This document shows, piece after piece, positions 63,081 to 64,000 of a DNA stretch of 64,000 bases. The notes under the pieces are model-generated. The model saw nothing but the letters and a program-made list of their open reading frames with translations, was not told the DNA's origin and ran no database searches. Origin of the DNA: Nocardioides sp. JQ2195 (GTDB lineage Bacteria; Actinomycetota; Actinomycetes; Propionibacteriales; Nocardioidaceae); the NCBI RefSeq assembly GCF_012272695.1, contig NZ_CP050902.1:496001-560000 (forward strand), given 5' to 3'. The first letter of the stretch is position 1. The number at the start of each line of letters is the position of its first letter. Both the position numbers and the translations under genes were made by a program.

Positions 63081-63194
63081 GCCGAGTCGGCACGAGTTGA
63101 CCGCTGCGCGCGTCAACTCGTGCCGACTCGGCGTTGTTGGGCGTCAACTCGTGCCGACTCGGCGTTGTTGGGCGTCAACTCGTGCCGACTCGGC
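63081..63194. repeat. C-type palindromic array
   Basis: A 21-bp unit (GTCAACTCGTGCCGACTCGG and one more C) occurs as direct copies at 63112, 63143 and 63174 (period 31, spacer GTTGTTGGGC), plus an inverted copy at 63081-63101. The first two form a perfect 21-bp-arm hairpin with a 10-base loop. Fills the gap between convergent genes. Confidence 0.85.
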
Positions 63195-63199
63195 GTGTT

Positions 63200-63628
63200 T
63201 CAGGGGCGCAGGACGGCGAAGTCTCCGAGCATGATCTGCATGTCGAACCGGCGACGGGCCAGCTTCCAGCCCTCCGGCGTGCGCTGCCACTGGTCGTCGT
63301 ACTCACCCATGCACTCGAAGAACGAGCCCTCCATGGGTCCGGCGCCGACGTGGTGCACGCGGGCGTAGGTCAGCGATCGGGCGGTGTCGCCGTCGACCGT
63401 GACCCGGTGGTTGCCGAGCAGGTGCTGGGTCGCTCCCACGCCACCGAGGTGCGAACGGACCTGCGCGACGATCGCCTCGGCGCCGTCCTTGCCGTAGCCG
63501 TGGGCATCGGGGGTGAACGCGTCACGCAGGAAGTCGTCGTCGCGGCGGTCGAGGGCAGAGGCGATGTGAGCCAGCTGCTCGATGACCTGCGTGCGGTCGT
63601 CGTCCAGGTGTCCGGCTGGGTCGCTCAT
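63200..63628 (-). CDS. SnoaL/NTF2-like protein
   Basis: 142 aa: IEQLAHIASALDRRDDDFLR, AFTPDAHGYGKDGAEAIVAQ, and DDQWQRTPEGWKLARRRFDM fit the SnoaL-like cone fold. Pairs with the related upstream gene (ATGA overlap), suggesting a heteromer. Role open; such pairs occur in steroid side-chain hydration. Confidence 0.7.
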   Translation of the reverse strand: MSDPAGHLDDDRTQVIEQLAHIASALDRRDDDFLRDAFTPDAHGYGKDGAEAIVAQVRSHLGGVGATQHLLGNHRVTVDGDTARSLTYARVHHVGAGPMEGSFFECMGEYDDQWQRTPEGWKLARRRFDMQIMLGDFAVLRP

Positions 63629-64000
63629 GCCGGCTCGCCCTTGGCGCCACGGACCAGGAGCGCGGGCGCCTCGTCACGGCCGTCGAGGACGCGGCTGGTG
63701 CGCTTGGCGACCCGCCACCCCTCGGCCGTGCGAACGACCTCGAAGTGGTGCGCGGTGGCACGGCGTACGACGAACTCCGGCGCCTCCTCGAACGCGCCGC
63801 CCTGGTTGACGATCATCAGCGAGTGGCACACCGCAACGGCTTCGTCACCCGTGACCTGCACCCGGACCGGGCCGAGGAAGTGGGCGCATCCACCGGCGAT
63901 CCAACCCTGGTGGTTCTTCGAGCGCACCATGGCGCGGATCTGGTCGCGCCCGGCCATGCTGATCTCGTCGACGTCGTAGATGCCGTCCTCGGTCCACAGG
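63625..64000 (-). CDS. SnoaL/NTF2-like protein, 5' end beyond window
   Basis: The first visible codons at the window edge read LWTEDGIYDVDEISMAGRDQ, a normal NTF2-like N-terminal region, so the gene starts outside the window; the Met at 63957 is internal. It continues with IRAMVRSKNHQGW and the GWRVAKRTSRVLDGRD end. Same fold as the downstream gene; no other assignment. Confidence 0.72.
   Translation of the reverse strand, partial: LWTEDGIYDVDEISMAGRDQIRAMVRSKNHQGWIAGGCAHFLGPVRVQVTGDEAVAVCHSLMIVNQGGAFEEAPEFVVRRATAHHFEVVRTAEGWRVAKRTSRVLDGRDEAPALLVRGAKGEPA

Noticed and set aside
63081..63194. CRISPR-like array
   Set aside because: Spacers are identical 10-mers, one copy is inverted, and no cas genes are present.

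Overview
The window is high-GC actinobacterial DNA, most like the Nocardioides/Nocardioidaceae group. The signs are GTG starts, many ATGA stop/start overlaps, an F420-type oxidoreductase, a gpgS-folP2 pair and an XRE/HbhA/DUF2516 trio in the order known from mycobacteria. Genus is an inference. No rRNA, tRNA, CRISPR array, integrase or IS transposase was recognised.

Layout. (1) 1-250: start of a leftward TesB-type thioesterase, cut by the window edge. (2) 407-11905: a rightward catabolic operon with GctAB-like CoA-transferase, two MFS permeases, mesaconyl-CoA C1-C4 CoA-transferase (Mct-like), citramalyl-CoA lyase-like, acyl-CoA dehydrogenase, SDR, mesaconyl-C4-CoA hydratase-like, thiolase and MaoC hydratase; it probably takes a C5 or methyl-branched dicarboxylate to acetyl-CoA and pyruvate. 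(3) 12671-16423: meta-cleavage lower pathway (hydratase, acylating aldehyde dehydrogenase, aldolase) divergent from an IclR regulator. (4) 16525-19092: flavin dehydrogenase, Asp/Glu-racemase-fold protein, and the scar of a deletion that left two truncated genes head to head. (5) 19131-23365: HAD phosphatase, gpgS, folP2, a class III extradiol-dioxygenase-like protein and a RibD-type reductase. (6) 23913-28606: sulfate activation (cysD, cysN, cysC) with a TauE-type permease. (7) 28760-34984: lipoprotein, asparaginase, XRE regulator with HbhA-like protein and DUF2516 protein, quinone oxidoreductase. (8) 35087-42221: dTDP-rhamnose and envelope genes (rmlCD fusion, rmlB, rmlA, LCP ligase, galE, amidase, anchored surface protein). 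(9) 42366-44702: esterase, DUF1059 peptide, AbiEi/DUF559-like gene. (10) 44817-53406: acyl-CoA beta-oxidation genes under a TetR regulator. (11) 53570-64000: sulfotransferase and a second acyl-CoA catabolic block (SDRs, NTF2-like proteins, F420-type oxidoreductase, FadA6-like thiolase, PaaI thioesterase, acyl-CoA ligase, ABC solute-binding lipoprotein).

How they fit: most of the window is peripheral acyl-CoA catabolism feeding acetyl-CoA, propionyl-CoA and pyruvate, interleaved with envelope synthesis and sulfate activation. CysDN and CysC would supply PAPS, which the sulfotransferase at 53570 could use.

The least explained content is non-coding. Several families of palindromic repeats are scattered between genes. 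Two different families each bracket a gene of the AbiEi/DUF559 (Vsr-like endonuclease fold) type, one intact (43839-44702) and one decayed (about 23513-23779), and one family has a copy inserted in frame inside cysC. That association is the best candidate here for something undescribed.
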